From Tuberibacillus sp. Marseille-P3662 (GTDB lineage Bacteria; Bacillota; Bacilli; Bacillales; Sporolactobacillaceae), in NCBI RefSeq assembly GCF_900178005.1, contig NZ_FXBS01000006.1:1955585-2019584 (forward strand): a stretch of DNA of 64,000 bases, given 5' to 3'. Position numbers and translations under genes: made by a program. The notes below the pieces were generated by a model. That model was not told the origin of the DNA. It made no database searches and saw nothing but the letters and a program-made list of their open reading frames with translations. Below are positions 23,719 through 32,291 of the stretch, one piece after another; position 1 is the first letter of the stretch; each line of letters begins with the position of its first letter.

Positions 23719-24905
23719 TAGAAAATATCCAACTGTTTAATTCGCTGAACGGCTTCGAGAAGCCGTTCTTCACTATCCAAGAGTCCGACCCTAACATAAC
23801 CTTCACCCTGTTCTCCGAAACCCACACCAGGTGCAACGACAACATGGGCTTGTTCAAGTAACACATCAGCAAATGCTTCAGAGGAATAACCATTAGGCAC
23901 AGGGAGCCAGGCAAAAAATGAGCCTTGAGGAGCCCGGACCTCCCATCCGATATCTCTTAAGCCATTGATAAACGCATCCCGTCGGTCTTGGTAAATTGCA
24001 ATCAGATCTTGGACACACTGCTGCGGACCTAACAGCGCTTCCTGAGCGGCCTCCTGAACAGCCCCAAACAAACTGACATTAAAATGATCTTGAATCAATT
24101 CTAGAGACTCTATCACACTAGCATTGCCAACGGCAAATCCGACACGCCATCCGGCCATGTTATACGTCTTTGACAGGGTATACATCTCGACTCCAATATT
24201 TTTGGCCCCGTCTGTTTGCAAAAAACTTACAGGCTTTTCGCCATCATAAGCCAGTGCACCGTAAGCAAAATCATGAACCACACAAATATCATGTTTCTCG
24301 GCAATATCGACAGTCTTACGGAAAAAATCCGCTGTAGCGGTTGCGGCGGTTGGATTATTCGGATAGTTTAAAAACATTAACTGACTATTATTCAGCACCT
24401 CGGTTGGAAGCTCTGTATAATCAGGTAAAAATCCGTTCGCTTCTTTAAGTGGCATCATCGCCATCTCTGCCCCCGCCAATGCAAGGCCTGACCAATAATC
24501 CGGATAGCCTGGATCAGGCACGAGTGCGGTATCCCCTTCATTCAATAAACACTGACTGATTTCCACAAGACCTGCTTTGGCCCCGAATAGAATCGCAACC
24601 TCTGTTTCCGGATCAATGTCAACGTCATATTCTCGTTTATAAAATTGGGCGACCGCCTCTTTAAAAAAACGATAACCTTGAAACGGGGAATATCTATGAT
24701 ATTTCGGTTTGGCTACCGCTTGTTGCATCGCATCAACAATATGCGGCGGTGTCGGTAAATCCGGACTCCCCTGTCCTAGGTTAATTACATTATGTCCCTC
24801 AGCGCTGAGAGCGGCTGCCTTTTTAGTCAATTTAGCAAAAAACTGTTCTGGCAGACGATTTAACGCATCCGATCTGGCAAATGATTTCACGACTAACACA
24901 CCCAT
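23718..24905 (-). CDS. Class I aminotransferase, MtnE-like
   Basis: A PLP-dependent fold-type I aminotransferase of about 395 residues. Motifs are NLGQGSPDLPTPPHIV, LNYPNNPTAATA, DFAYGALAYDG and TLSKTYNMAGWRVGFA, where the lysine binds PLP. The sequence strongly recalls Bacillus MtnE (methionine-salvage transaminase), but no other salvage gene is nearby, so a broader amino-acid transaminase role is possible. The start is uncertain: GTG 24980, ATG 24905 and GTG 24890 are all in frame and none has a strong ribosome binding site. I use 24905 as a compromise. Confidence 0.85.
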   Translation of the reverse strand: MGVLVVKSFARSDALNRLPEQFFAKLTKKAAALSAEGHNVINLGQGSPDLPTPPHIVDAMQQAVAKPKYHRYSPFQGYRFFKEAVAQFYKREYDVDIDPETEVAILFGAKAGLVEISQCLLNEGDTALVPDPGYPDYWSGLALAGAEMAMMPLKEANGFLPDYTELPTEVLNNSQLMFLNYPNNPTAATATADFFRKTVDIAEKHDICVVHDFAYGALAYDGEKPVSFLQTDGAKNIGVEMYTLSKTYNMAGWRVGFAVGNASVIESLELIQDHFNVSLFGAVQEAAQEALLGPQQCVQDLIAIYQDRRDAFINGLRDIGWEVRAPQGSFFAWLPVPNGYSSEAFADVLLEQAHVVVAPGVGFGEQGEGYVRVGLLDSEERLLEAVQRIKQLDIF

Positions 24906-25040
24906 TTCAGTATTTTCAGAATAACAATCTTTAACTATTAATCTTAGAGGGGATCTTTTACATTGTAAAGACCCTAGCACAAGAACAAAACTTGAAACGT
25001 AACATAAGTAAATAGTAAACGCCTAAAGGATGGATGAGGC

Positions 25041-25973
25041 ATGAGCAAAAAAGTTCTGTTTTTTGGTGATCCCGGCATTGATGACGCAATAGCCCTTATT
25101 TACGCTCATTTTAACGATGACATTGATATTGTCGGCATTGTTGCTGAATATGGCAATGTATCAAAGGAAAAAGCTACGGAGAACATCCGCTATCTTTTAC
25201 AACGTGTCGGACGCACAGATATTAAAATATTCGGTGGTGCTGAGCGACCGCTAACTGGAGAGACACCCTATTTTTATCCTGAAGTTCACGGTGTCGAAGG
25301 CTTAGGATATGTATCACCACCGGGACCTCCAGAAGCATTTGAAAATTTCTTCAATGTTGTTGATCTCATTAAACAATACCAAGATGAGATCATCATTGTC
25401 AGTACCGGCCGGCCAACCTCACTCGCTACACTATTTATCCTTTATAAAAACTTGATGACCCATATCAAATCTTTTTATATTATGGGCGGGGCGTTCTTCT
25501 TCCCAGGTAATGTCACCCCTGTCTCCGAAGCCAATTTTCATGGGGATCCAGTTGCCGCTGATATCGTCTTAAGATATGCCCAAAATGTATATCTCTATCC
25601 ACTTAATGTTACCCACTATGCTGTTGTCACCCCAGAAATGGTCAATATCATTAACGATGCGGGCAAATCAGATCTCATAAAACCGATGATGGATTACTAT
25701 TATTACAACTTTTATCAGGAAAAGTATCCAGCATTACAAGGCGCCCCTGTCCACGACTTACTGACCTTAATGGCCGTTCTCGGTAAAGATATGTTTCAAT
25801 ATAGTGAGTCGAAAGTCGTTGTTGATCAGTCAGAAGGGGCGACACGCGGTCAAAGTATCGGCAATTTTCGGCCTGAGGATCTATTAAAAGAATATGATTA
25901 TCCTGTGCACCGCATTGCTTTTCGTTTTGACTATACTCAGTTTTATCGTGAATTGATGACAACACTGACTTAA
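25041..25973 (+). CDS. Nucleoside hydrolase family protein (IUNH fold)
   Basis: A 310-residue protein of the inosine/uridine-preferring nucleoside hydrolase family. The N-terminal calcium-site motif reads FFGDPGIDDAIAL, where the usual first Asp of the DxDPG fingerprint is replaced by Phe while DPG and DD remain. APVHDLLTLMAVLG supplies the late Asp ligand, and EANFHGDPVAADIVL the substrate region. It would hydrolyse nucleosides to base and ribose. ATG 25041 has GGATGAGGC upstream. It may share a transcript with the small ORF and ytwI downstream. Confidence 0.87.
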   Translation: MSKKVLFFGDPGIDDAIALIYAHFNDDIDIVGIVAEYGNVSKEKATENIRYLLQRVGRTDIKIFGGAERPLTGETPYFYPEVHGVEGLGYVSPPGPPEAFENFFNVVDLIKQYQDEIIIVSTGRPTSLATLFILYKNLMTHIKSFYIMGGAFFFPGNVTPVSEANFHGDPVAADIVLRYAQNVYLYPLNVTHYAVVTPEMVNIINDAGKSDLIKPMMDYYYYNFYQEKYPALQGAPVHDLLTLMAVLGKDMFQYSESKVVVDQSEGATRGQSIGNFRPEDLLKEYDYPVHRIAFRFDYTQFYRELMTTLT

Positions 25974-25996
25974 TCTACGAGGAGGCCTCAACCATT

Positions 25997-26071
25997 ATGA
26001 TTGATTTTTTGCGTCAACTTGGTCAAAATAACCATTATGGTCAAATGTATCTCGCTCTAATGGAAGGATGA
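25997..26071 (+). CDS. Possible 24-residue small protein
   Basis: ATG 25997 with AGGAGG eleven bases upstream opens a frame reading MIDFLRQLGQNNHYGQMYLA and four more residues, ending TGA six bases before the ytwI start. The stop overlaps the ytwI ribosome binding site. It could be a small protein or a translational leader for ytwI. No similarity is known to me. It is too short to be judged by codon use. Confidence 0.4.
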   Translation: MIDFLRQLGQNNHYGQMYLALMEG

Positions 26072-26077
26072 ATACCC

Positions 26078-26539
26078 TTGTTTAACGGACCTATACTTTT
26101 TTTACTCCTGCTATTAATCATTGGTTTTATCGCGAAAAATCAATCTCTGATGATTGCGGTCGGTTTTTTGTTAGTGATAAAAATCATTGGATTGGACGAT
26201 AAAATTTTCCCCTACTTTCAGTCGAAGGGCATCAAATGGGGCGTGACTATTATCACCATTGCTGTTCTGGTCCCTATAGCCACGGGGGAAATTGGTTTTA
26301 AACAGATGGGAGACGCCTTAAGGTCCTATTCAGCATGGATTGCGCTTGGTTCAGGTGTCATTGTTTCGCTCATTGCCCGTAACGGGTTGACGCTGCTGGC
26401 TGATGACCCGCACATAACAACGGCACTTGTTATGGGAACAGTCTTAGCGGTTGCCTTGCTTAACGGTGTCCCCGTCGGCCCCTTGATTGGCGCCGGCATC
26501 GCTTATTTGGCAATACGACTCGTTCAGTTGATGGCCTAA
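26078..26539 (+). CDS. ytwI: DUF441 family membrane protein YtwI
   Basis: A 153-residue protein with four to five membrane segments. Family stretches are GFIAKNQSLMIAVGFLLVIK, KGIKWGVTIITIAVLVPIATG and GVPVGPLIGAGIAYLA. The function of DUF441 is unknown. The start is TTG at 26078, seven bases after AAGGATG. It is probably co-transcribed with the gene(s) upstream. Confidence 0.88.
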   Translation: MFNGPILFLLLLLIIGFIAKNQSLMIAVGFLLVIKIIGLDDKIFPYFQSKGIKWGVTIITIAVLVPIATGEIGFKQMGDALRSYSAWIALGSGVIVSLIARNGLTLLADDPHITTALVMGTVLAVALLNGVPVGPLIGAGIAYLAIRLVQLMA

Positions 26540-26637
26540 AACAATTGAAGTGTTCCATTGACTTCATATCCTAAATCTCTTAAGCTTGCTATGGTACTTA
26601 TATTCGTCCGAAAAATCAACTGGAGGATTTTCAATAT

Positions 26638-28257
26638 ATGCTTAATGTTAGTAACGTCAGTTTACAATACGGTGATCGCAAACTCTTTGAAGATGTCAAT
26701 ATCAAATTTACGCCCGGTAATTGTTACGGTCTCATCGGTGCCAATGGCTCAGGAAAATCAACATTCCTGAAAATTCTCTCTGGAGAGATCGAGCCGCAAA
26801 CGGGTGAGGTCCATCTTGATCCAAGCGAACGCCTCGCTGTTTTAAAACAAAACCACTTTGAATATGACGAATATAATGTGATACAAACCGTGATTATGGG
26901 ACATGATCGGCTCTATCAGATTATGCAGGAAAAAGACGCGCTTTATATGAAAGGTGATTTCACTGAAGAAGACGGCATGAAAGTCGCTGAACTTGAAGGT
27001 GAATTCGCTGAATTAAATGGTTGGGAAGCGGAATCCGATGCTGCCGTGCTGCTCAAAGGCCTCGGCATTGATGAAGATCTGCAAAACAGGCAAATGGCGG
27101 AATTGACCGGTGATCAGAAAGTAAAAGTGCTTTTAGCACAAGCTTTATTCGGTAATCCTGATATCTTATTGCTTGATGAACCGACGAACCACTTGGATAT
27201 TAATGCGATTCAATGGTTAGAAGAATTCCTGATTAATTTTGAGAATACCGTGATTGTTGTTTCGCACGACCGCCATTTCCTTAACAAAGTGTGTACGCAG
27301 ATCGCTGATTTGGATTACGGAAAAATTGAAATTTATGTAGGTAACTATGACTTCTGGTATGAGTCAAGCCAATTAGCTAATAAAATGGCGAAGGAAAGAA
27401 ACGATAAAAAAGAACAGAAAGTCAAAGAACTGAAAGAGTTTATCGCCCGATTCAGCGCGAATGCATCAAAATCCAAACAAGCAACATCGCGGAAAAAACA
27501 ACTTGAGAAAATCACGTTAGATGACATTAAACCATCATCTCGTCGCTTCCCTTATGTCGCGTTCAAACCGGATCGCGAAATCGGAAACGATGTCTTACAG
27601 GTTGAGGGGCTAACAAAAACTATAGATGGTGAAAAAGTCCTTAATAATATCAGTTTTACGATGAACAAGGATGATAAAATTGCGCTCGTTGGCCAAAATG
27701 AAATTGCCAAAACGACACTTCTCCAAATTTTAATGGGAGAAATCGAACCCGATGCCGGAACGTTTAAATGGGGCGTGACGACATCACAGTCCTATTTTCC
27801 AAAAGATAACTCAGCTTACTTTGATCATAGCGACTTAAATTTAGTCGATTGGCTGCGGCAATATTCACCCGAGGATCAAACTGAAACCTTTATTAGAGGC
27901 TTCCTCGGTCGGATGTTATTCTCCGGTGAGGAAGCACTCAAAAAAGCCAATGTCCTCTCCGGTGGTGAAAAAGTGCGTTGCATGTTATCAAAAATGATGC
28001 TAACAAACGCGAATGTTCTTTTGCTTGATGAACCGACCAACCACCTGGATCTAGAGTCCATTACAGCGCTGAACAACGGCTTAATTAGTTTCAAGGGATC
28101 GATTATTTTCGCTTCCCATGACCATCAATTCGTGCAAACCTTAGCCAATCGAATCATCGAGATCACTCCTAACGGGATCATTGATAAAGAAATGAGCTAC
28201 GATGAATACTTGGAAGATGAAACCGTTCAAAAGCAGGTTGCCGAATTGAATCAATAA
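26638..28257 (+). CDS. ykpA: ABC-F family ATPase, YkpA/YbiT type
   Basis: A 539-residue soluble protein with two ABC ATPase domains joined by a charged linker (about 245-300, ERNDKKEQKVKELKEFIARF), as in ribosome-associated ABC-F factors. Domain 1 has Walker A GANGSGKST and LLLDEPTNHLD. Domain 2 has GQNEIAKTTL, a noncanonical Walker A that I believe is normal for this subfamily, plus LSGGEKVRC and a second LLLDEPTNHLD. There are no membrane segments. Such factors act on stalled ribosomes. GGAGG precedes the ATG by ten bases. Confidence 0.93.
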   Translation: MLNVSNVSLQYGDRKLFEDVNIKFTPGNCYGLIGANGSGKSTFLKILSGEIEPQTGEVHLDPSERLAVLKQNHFEYDEYNVIQTVIMGHDRLYQIMQEKDALYMKGDFTEEDGMKVAELEGEFAELNGWEAESDAAVLLKGLGIDEDLQNRQMAELTGDQKVKVLLAQALFGNPDILLLDEPTNHLDINAIQWLEEFLINFENTVIVVSHDRHFLNKVCTQIADLDYGKIEIYVGNYDFWYESSQLANKMAKERNDKKEQKVKELKEFIARFSANASKSKQATSRKKQLEKITLDDIKPSSRRFPYVAFKPDREIGNDVLQVEGLTKTIDGEKVLNNISFTMNKDDKIALVGQNEIAKTTLLQILMGEIEPDAGTFKWGVTTSQSYFPKDNSAYFDHSDLNLVDWLRQYSPEDQTETFIRGFLGRMLFSGEEALKKANVLSGGEKVRCMLSKMMLTNANVLLLDEPTNHLDLESITALNNGLISFKGSIIFASHDHQFVQTLANRIIEITPNGIIDKEMSYDEYLEDETVQKQVAELNQ

Positions 28258-28269
28258 TATGAATCATAC

Positions 28270-28303
28270 CGGGTCCCTTTCATACATGGGGGGCTCGCTT
28301 TTT
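28270..28303 (+). terminator. Terminator of ykpA
   Basis: CGGGTCCC pairs with GGGGCTCG (two G-U pairs), followed by CTTTTT. Confidence 0.75.
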
Positions 28304-28359
28304 ATATTGTGCTAAATACATGAAATAAACCTGATTCAACACGAATGACCAAAAAGAGC

Positions 28360-28387
28360 TGAAACTTTTTGATAACGTCGTCGTATA
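28360..28387 (+). promoter_or_regulatory. Sigma-W-type (ECF) promoter
   Basis: TGAAAC (28360-28365), exactly 16 bases, then CGTATA (28382-28387). This equals the TGAAAC-N16-CGTA consensus of B. subtilis sigma-W promoters. It lies 38 bases before the small membrane protein gene, in the right orientation. No vegetative promoter of similar quality is seen. Confidence 0.75.
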
Positions 28388-28425
28388 AAGAATAGAATGA
28401 TGAAAAGACATCAGGAGGGCAATAT

Positions 28426-28641
28426 ATGATCACAACCGGCATCATCATGATTGCCATGAGCTCAGTGTTAGGATTTTTAGTGATTCCAGCGTTGACATTG
28501 TCGGTAATCATGACCGTTATCATGTTTATATTTTCTATTTCAGCCGGCATCATTGGATCTATATTGGTCTTTGCCGGTGTCTTACGCGATCGTCTAAAAG
28601 AAAAGGAGGAGGATGATCAAAATGATTATAGTCAATACTGA
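28426..28641 (+). CDS. Small two-helix membrane protein, sigma-W-type operon
   Basis: A 71-residue protein with two long hydrophobic helices (about 1-25 and 28-50) and a charged tail RDRLKEKEEDDQNDYSQY. AGGAGGG lies six bases before the ATG. Its 3' end overlaps the next gene by 20 bases, so translation is coupled. The apparent sigma-W promoter upstream suggests a role in envelope stress or resistance to membrane-active agents. I do not recognise the family. Confidence 0.75.
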   Translation: MITTGIIMIAMSSVLGFLVIPALTLSVIMTVIMFIFSISAGIIGSILVFAGVLRDRLKEKEEDDQNDYSQY

Positions 28642-28939
28642 AACCGTCCCTGGAGAGAACATTGAAGAAGCTTTAGGTGTTGTGAGAGGGAATGTAGTGC
28701 AAGCCAAGAACGTTGGCAAGGATATCGTGGCTGGTTTCCGTCAATTAGTGGGCGGTGAGATTAGAGAGTATAGTGACCTTATGTCAGATGCACGAAAAAA
28801 AGCGACTCATATTATGGTGCAAGAAGCGGAAAAAATGAATGCTGATGCCGTTGTGAACGTTCGATTTGTTACGTCTCAGGTGATGTCAGGTGCATCGGAA
28901 TTAATGGTCTACGGCACCGCCGTAACACTGTCAAAATAA
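28622..28939 (+). CDS. YbjQ/UPF0145 (DUF74) family protein
   Basis: A 105-residue protein of the YbjQ family, with the characteristic start IIVNTETVPGENIEEALGVV and core GGEIREYSDLMSDARKKAT and EKMNADAVVNVRF. The family forms pentamers with a possible metal site; its function is unknown. An in-frame ATG at 28613 lies too close to the AGGAGGAGG sequence, so I use 28622. It is the second gene of the sigma-W-type operon and is followed by a strong terminator. Confidence 0.88.
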   Translation: MIIVNTETVPGENIEEALGVVRGNVVQAKNVGKDIVAGFRQLVGGEIREYSDLMSDARKKATHIMVQEAEKMNADAVVNVRFVTSQVMSGASELMVYGTAVTLSK

Positions 28940-28990
28940 GTTATCAAAGCTAATAAAATGATGACATTGTTTTTATCATTTTCCCTTTAT

Positions 28991-29025
28991 AAAAAGACCG
29001 TTGGCACTGGGCCAGCGGTCTTTTT
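28991..29025. terminator. Bidirectional terminator
   Basis: AAAAAGACCGTTGGC pairs with GCCAGCGGTCTTTTT around ACTGG. It serves the YbjQ operon and the convergent codBA operon. Confidence 0.92.
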
Positions 29026-29029
29026 ATGC

Positions 29030-30295
29030 TTATCTTTGAAACGATACGGATTCTTTGCTATGACCAATAGATATGGCTGTGTGCTGCGGTTGCGTTTGCG
29101 CCATCACGGCTCCATTTCGAATCGAATAAAGCACCGATGCCTGACGGCGAACGGCCTCATACTCATCATTAGCGTTTAGAATGATAACGTTGGCTGGTTT
29201 GCCTTCTTGGATGCCATACTCATCCTCAATATGCATCGTCTTTGCACTATTGATTGTGATAAGATCAACGGCATCTTTGATTTGTTCATACCCCATCAGC
29301 TGACAGACGTGAATACCCATATGAAGCACTTGTAGCATATTTCCGGTTCCCAGCGGATACCAAGGGTCAAAGATATCATCATGACCAAAGCAGACGTTCA
29401 GCCCTTCATCAAGCATCTCTTTTACGCGCGTGATGCCGCGTCGTTTTGGATAGTCATCAAAGCGGCCTTGCAAGTGAATGTTGACCAATGGATTAGCAAC
29501 TAAATTGATCCCCGAGAGCTTCAATAACCGGAAAAGCTTCGACGTGTAAGCCCCATTATAAGAATGCATCGCTGTTGTATGGCTGGCTGTCACCCGATCA
29601 CCCATACCTAGACGATAGGCTTCAGCAGCGACAACCTCAATAAATCGGGATTGTTCGTCATCAATCTCATCACAATGAATATCGATCAGACGATCATATT
29701 TTGCAGCCAGTTCAAATACTTTTTTCATCGATTCAACCCCGTACTCCCGCGTGAATTCAAAGTGGGGAATGCCGCCAACAGCGTCTGCACCTAGGCGCAG
29801 GGCCTCTTCCAATAATTCAGCACCCTTGGGATAAGAGAGAATCCCTTCTTGTGGAAATGCAACGATCTGCACATTAATATAAGGTGCCATATCCCGTTTT
29901 ACTTCCAACAACGCTTTTAATGCCGTTAACTCGGGATCCGTAACATCAACATGTGTGCGAACGTGTTGGATGCCTTGGGCTATTTGCCATTTCAAGGCTT
30001 GAATGGCCCGTTTTTTCACATCTTCATTTGTTAATGACTGTTTTCTTTCTGACCAACGCTGAATGCCTTCAAATAACGTACCACTCTGATTCCACTCCGG
30101 TTCACCTGCCGTTAACGTCGTATCAAGATGAATGTGCGGCTCAACAAATGGTGGCAAAACAAGGTTCCCTCCAGCTTCTAAAATCTCATCATGGGAGGTG
30201 GTTAGATTTTGCCCAATTGTTTCAATAATACCGTTATTAATAACAAGATCCCAAAGACCCTTTCGGCCCCGTAGTGTAGCGTTCTTAATGATCAT
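29030..30295 (-). CDS. codA: Cytosine deaminase
   Basis: A 421-residue amidohydrolase-superfamily deaminase. Metal and catalytic sites are visible in [43 protein letters not shown] and [16 protein letters not shown], matching bacterial CodA. It converts cytosine to uracil and ammonia. The long open frame starts at 30472, but those first 59 codons overlap codB; the ATG at 30295 overlaps the codB stop by four bases (ATGA) and has GGAGAGG ten bases upstream. Co-transcribed with codB under PyrR-type attenuation. Confidence 0.93.
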   Translation of the reverse strand: MIIKNATLRGRKGLWDLVINNGIIETIGQNLTTSHDEILEAGGNLVLPPFVEPHIHLDTTLTAGEPEWNQSGTLFEGIQRWSERKQSLTNEDVKKRAIQALKWQIAQGIQHVRTHVDVTDPELTALKALLEVKRDMAPYINVQIVAFPQEGILSYPKGAELLEEALRLGADAVGGIPHFEFTREYGVESMKKVFELAAKYDRLIDIHCDEIDDEQSRFIEVVAAEAYRLGMGDRVTASHTTAMHSYNGAYTSKLFRLLKLSGINLVANPLVNIHLQGRFDDYPKRRGITRVKEMLDEGLNVCFGHDDIFDPWYPLGTGNMLQVLHMGIHVCQLMGYEQIKDAVDLITINSAKTMHIEDEYGIQEGKPANVIILNANDEYEAVRRQASVLYSIRNGAVMAQTQPQHTAISIGHSKESVSFQR

Positions 30296-31569
30296 AAGTC
30301 CGTTGCCTCTCCTTTTTCTGTTACCTGCGTCGTTGCGCGAGTCAGCGTATGACTCAATAGCGTAATAATAGTATGTGGAACCGCCGCGCCAAGAATCGCA
30401 TTGATCGGCGGCAGGCCTGGAGCCCACTGTGCCAATCCAAATCCACTTATCCAAGCGACCATCGCCGGCCAATGAAACGTTCTAAATGTCATCTTATGAA
30501 GCATAGGGTAATGGCCCCGCCTGACAATAAAATAGTCTGCAAGAATAATAGCGCCAATCGGTGGTAAAGCTGATCCAAGAAACGTTAACCAGTCAACAAA
30601 ATGATTGTATAACCACATCGCGAGTAGCGTGCCAATAACGCCATTAAAAATAACCATTTTCTTCTTCGTGATTTTCGTGATGTTGGAAAACCCGAGACTT
30701 GAGGCATATAACGCATTATCATTGGTCGTCCATATATTCAAGCCTAGCACAAGAACAGCTGGAATAATCAACCCTTGTGTGAACATCACTTCAGAAATAT
30801 CTGACTGACCCGTCGCCATTGCCCCAACGGCTCCAAAAATGAACATTAATGAATTGCCGATAAAAAAAGCAATGAGTGTGGTGATAACCCCTGTCCACTT
30901 GGATTTCGCAAACCGGGCAAAGTCTGGTGTTAACGTGCCGCCGCTTGCAAATGAGCCGATACAGATCGTTAAGGCAACCGCGATTGATAGGGTTTCATCT
31001 GGTTGATAAGCCATAAGCCCATCCATACCACCGACACGATCCCCTGCCTTCAAGACGGAATAACTCCCAAGAATCGTGATGGCCGGAACAGCTATGAAGC
31101 TAACAATGGTAAGAGCTTTCATGCCATAATAGGCGGTTGCCGTCATAAGCAATCCTACTAATAGTATCAAAAATGTGGTATTCATGCCCGTCGCTTGATG
31201 CACCGGAAAAGCAAACATGGCGCAACCGACACCAAACCAACCAACTTGGGTCGCCCCCAGCATAAATGAGGCAAGATAGGACCCTTTTTCTCCAAACGCA
31301 TAACGTGCCAATAAATGCGTTGATAGGCCGGTGGCTGCGGCAATATAACTTAAAAATCCTGTATACGCGCCAAGAATAAGATTACCTGCCAAAACAATCC
31401 ATATAAATTGTATGAATGTTAATCCAGCACCCAGGTCACCTCCGGACCACATACTCGCAGAAAAAAACGTAAATCCAAGCATAACAACGAACATCTTCCA
31501 AAAGCCATGACGATTTTGCGTCGGAACCGCCTGAAACGTATAGTCTTGATCAACATATGATTGCTTCAT
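30292..31569 (-). CDS. codB: Cytosine permease (NCS1 family)
   Basis: A 425-residue, twelve-segment NCS1 transporter. CodB-like stretches are [50 protein letters not shown] and [20 protein letters not shown]. It imports cytosine with a cation. The ATG at 31569 has GGAGGG nine bases upstream. It is the first gene of codBA and is preceded by an attenuator with a PyrR-binding motif. Confidence 0.94.
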   Translation of the reverse strand: MKQSYVDQDYTFQAVPTQNRHGFWKMFVVMLGFTFFSASMWSGGDLGAGLTFIQFIWIVLAGNLILGAYTGFLSYIAAATGLSTHLLARYAFGEKGSYLASFMLGATQVGWFGVGCAMFAFPVHQATGMNTTFLILLVGLLMTATAYYGMKALTIVSFIAVPAITILGSYSVLKAGDRVGGMDGLMAYQPDETLSIAVALTICIGSFASGGTLTPDFARFAKSKWTGVITTLIAFFIGNSLMFIFGAVGAMATGQSDISEVMFTQGLIIPAVLVLGLNIWTTNDNALYASSLGFSNITKITKKKMVIFNGVIGTLLAMWLYNHFVDWLTFLGSALPPIGAIILADYFIVRRGHYPMLHKMTFRTFHWPAMVAWISGFGLAQWAPGLPPINAILGAAVPHTIITLLSHTLTRATTQVTEKGEATDL

Positions 31570-31615
31570 ATAGTCAATCCCTCCAGTTTACAAATAGTTT
31601 ATTTGAAACTGGCAC

Positions 31616-31655
31616 CCAAAAAAAACTTCTTGTCACACTTACTGACAAGAAGTTT
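31616..31655 (-). terminator. Attenuator terminator in the codBA leader
   Basis: On the transcript AAACTTCTTGTCA pairs with TGACAAGAAGTTT, followed by eight T. It lies between the codBA promoter and codB, so it must be read through for expression. Confidence 0.9.
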
Positions 31656-31711
31656 GAGCAAGAACGTCTGTGCGAAAAACCAATATCGCATTAAGCATTC
31701 TTTCCGTCCGA

Positions 31712-31732
31712 CCTTGTCAGCCTCACTGGACT
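31712..31732 (-). promoter_or_regulatory. PyrR-binding loop (anti-antiterminator) of the codBA leader
   Basis: The transcript contains AGTCCAGTGAGGCTGACAAG followed by G, matching the conserved PyrR recognition sequence of Bacillus pyr leaders (ARUCCNGNGAGGYU). PyrR with UMP bound here would favour the downstream terminator. The order promoter, PyrR loop, terminator, gene is that of pyr attenuators. Confidence 0.88.
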
Positions 31733-31762
31733 GCATTTAAAGGTGCCATGTATTCAACTGTT

Positions 31763-31794
31763 ATTATAGTGCATTATATCAAGGCAAATGTCAA
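31763..31794 (-). promoter_or_regulatory. Promoter region of codBA
   Basis: Two TATAAT hexamers occur on the minus strand (31773-31778, with an upstream TGA giving an extended -10, and 31763-31768). TTGACA at 31789-31794 is 10 or 20 bases away, so the exact pairing is unclear. Confidence 0.55.
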
Positions 31795-31899
31795 TGCTGC
31801 TTTTCTATTTGTAAAAATTTTACTTTATTCCATTCATCCTTCCGCTACATATTTCTATGGGTTATAATAAAGTTATAAAAGTCGAAAGGAGGTCTAACC

Positions 31900-32244
31900 A
31901 TGGTGAATCATGACGATGTTACACTAGGCGACGTTCTCCACGCAGTCCAACAAACCCATGCTCAAGTAACAGCGTTAGACAAAACAGTCAAAAGTCTGGA
32001 TCAAAAAGTTGAAAGTTTGGACCAAAGAGTTGAGCACTTGGACCAAAGGGTTGGGCACTTGGAAAACAAATTTGAGAACCTAGACAACAAATTTGAATCA
32101 TTCAAGACGGAAACTAAAGAACGTTTTGACAAAATCGAACCCATGATTGATGACACCCACACTAATATCGAAGTCCTCGTTAAAGAAAATTGGCAGAATA
32201 AAACATCCATCCTTAAAATTAAAAAGAAGATTGGCATGGAATAA
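31900..32244 (+). CDS. Small coiled-coil protein with heptad repeats
   Basis: A 114-residue hydrophilic protein. Residues about 26-70 are near-perfect seven-residue repeats of the form SLDQKVESLDQRVEHLDQRV, continuing as HLENKFENLDNKFESF, encoded by 21-base tandem repeats; this predicts a long coiled coil. AAAGGAGGT lies six bases before the ATG, and TATAAT at 31863-31868 may be its -10. Similar phage-like and plasmid-like coiled-coil proteins exist, but no function can be assigned. Confidence 0.75.
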   Translation: MVNHDDVTLGDVLHAVQQTHAQVTALDKTVKSLDQKVESLDQRVEHLDQRVGHLENKFENLDNKFESFKTETKERFDKIEPMIDDTHTNIEVLVKENWQNKTSILKIKKKIGME

Positions 32245-32281
32245 CGAATGCATCGAACCAATCTTCTTAATCCTCTTTTTT
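32224..32281 (+). terminator. Candidate terminator of the coiled-coil gene
   Basis: AAGAAGATTGG at the gene's 3' end pairs with CCAATCTTCTT across a 23-base loop; TTTTTTT follows after a short gap. The stem includes the last codons. Confidence 0.55.
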
Positions 32282-32291
32282 ATTCAATTCA

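Noticed and set aside
24906-25040. SAM riboswitch before the MtnE-like gene.
   Set aside because: No SAM-box core, terminator or conserved helices could be found in the region.
27670-27730. Degenerate Walker A (GQNEIAKTT) in the second ATPase domain of the YkpA-like protein as a loss-of-function change.
   Set aside because: As I recall, this variant is normal in the YkpA/YbiT subfamily, so it is not evidence of decay.
30296-30472. N-terminal extension of the cytosine deaminase frame (59 extra codons).
   Set aside because: It overlaps codB almost entirely, lacks family similarity, and the ATG at 30295 has both a ribosome binding site and the ATGA overlap typical of coupled genes.
31656-31760. 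Purine riboswitch in the codBA leader.
   Set aside because: The conserved purine aptamer loops are absent; the sequence fits a PyrR-binding loop instead.
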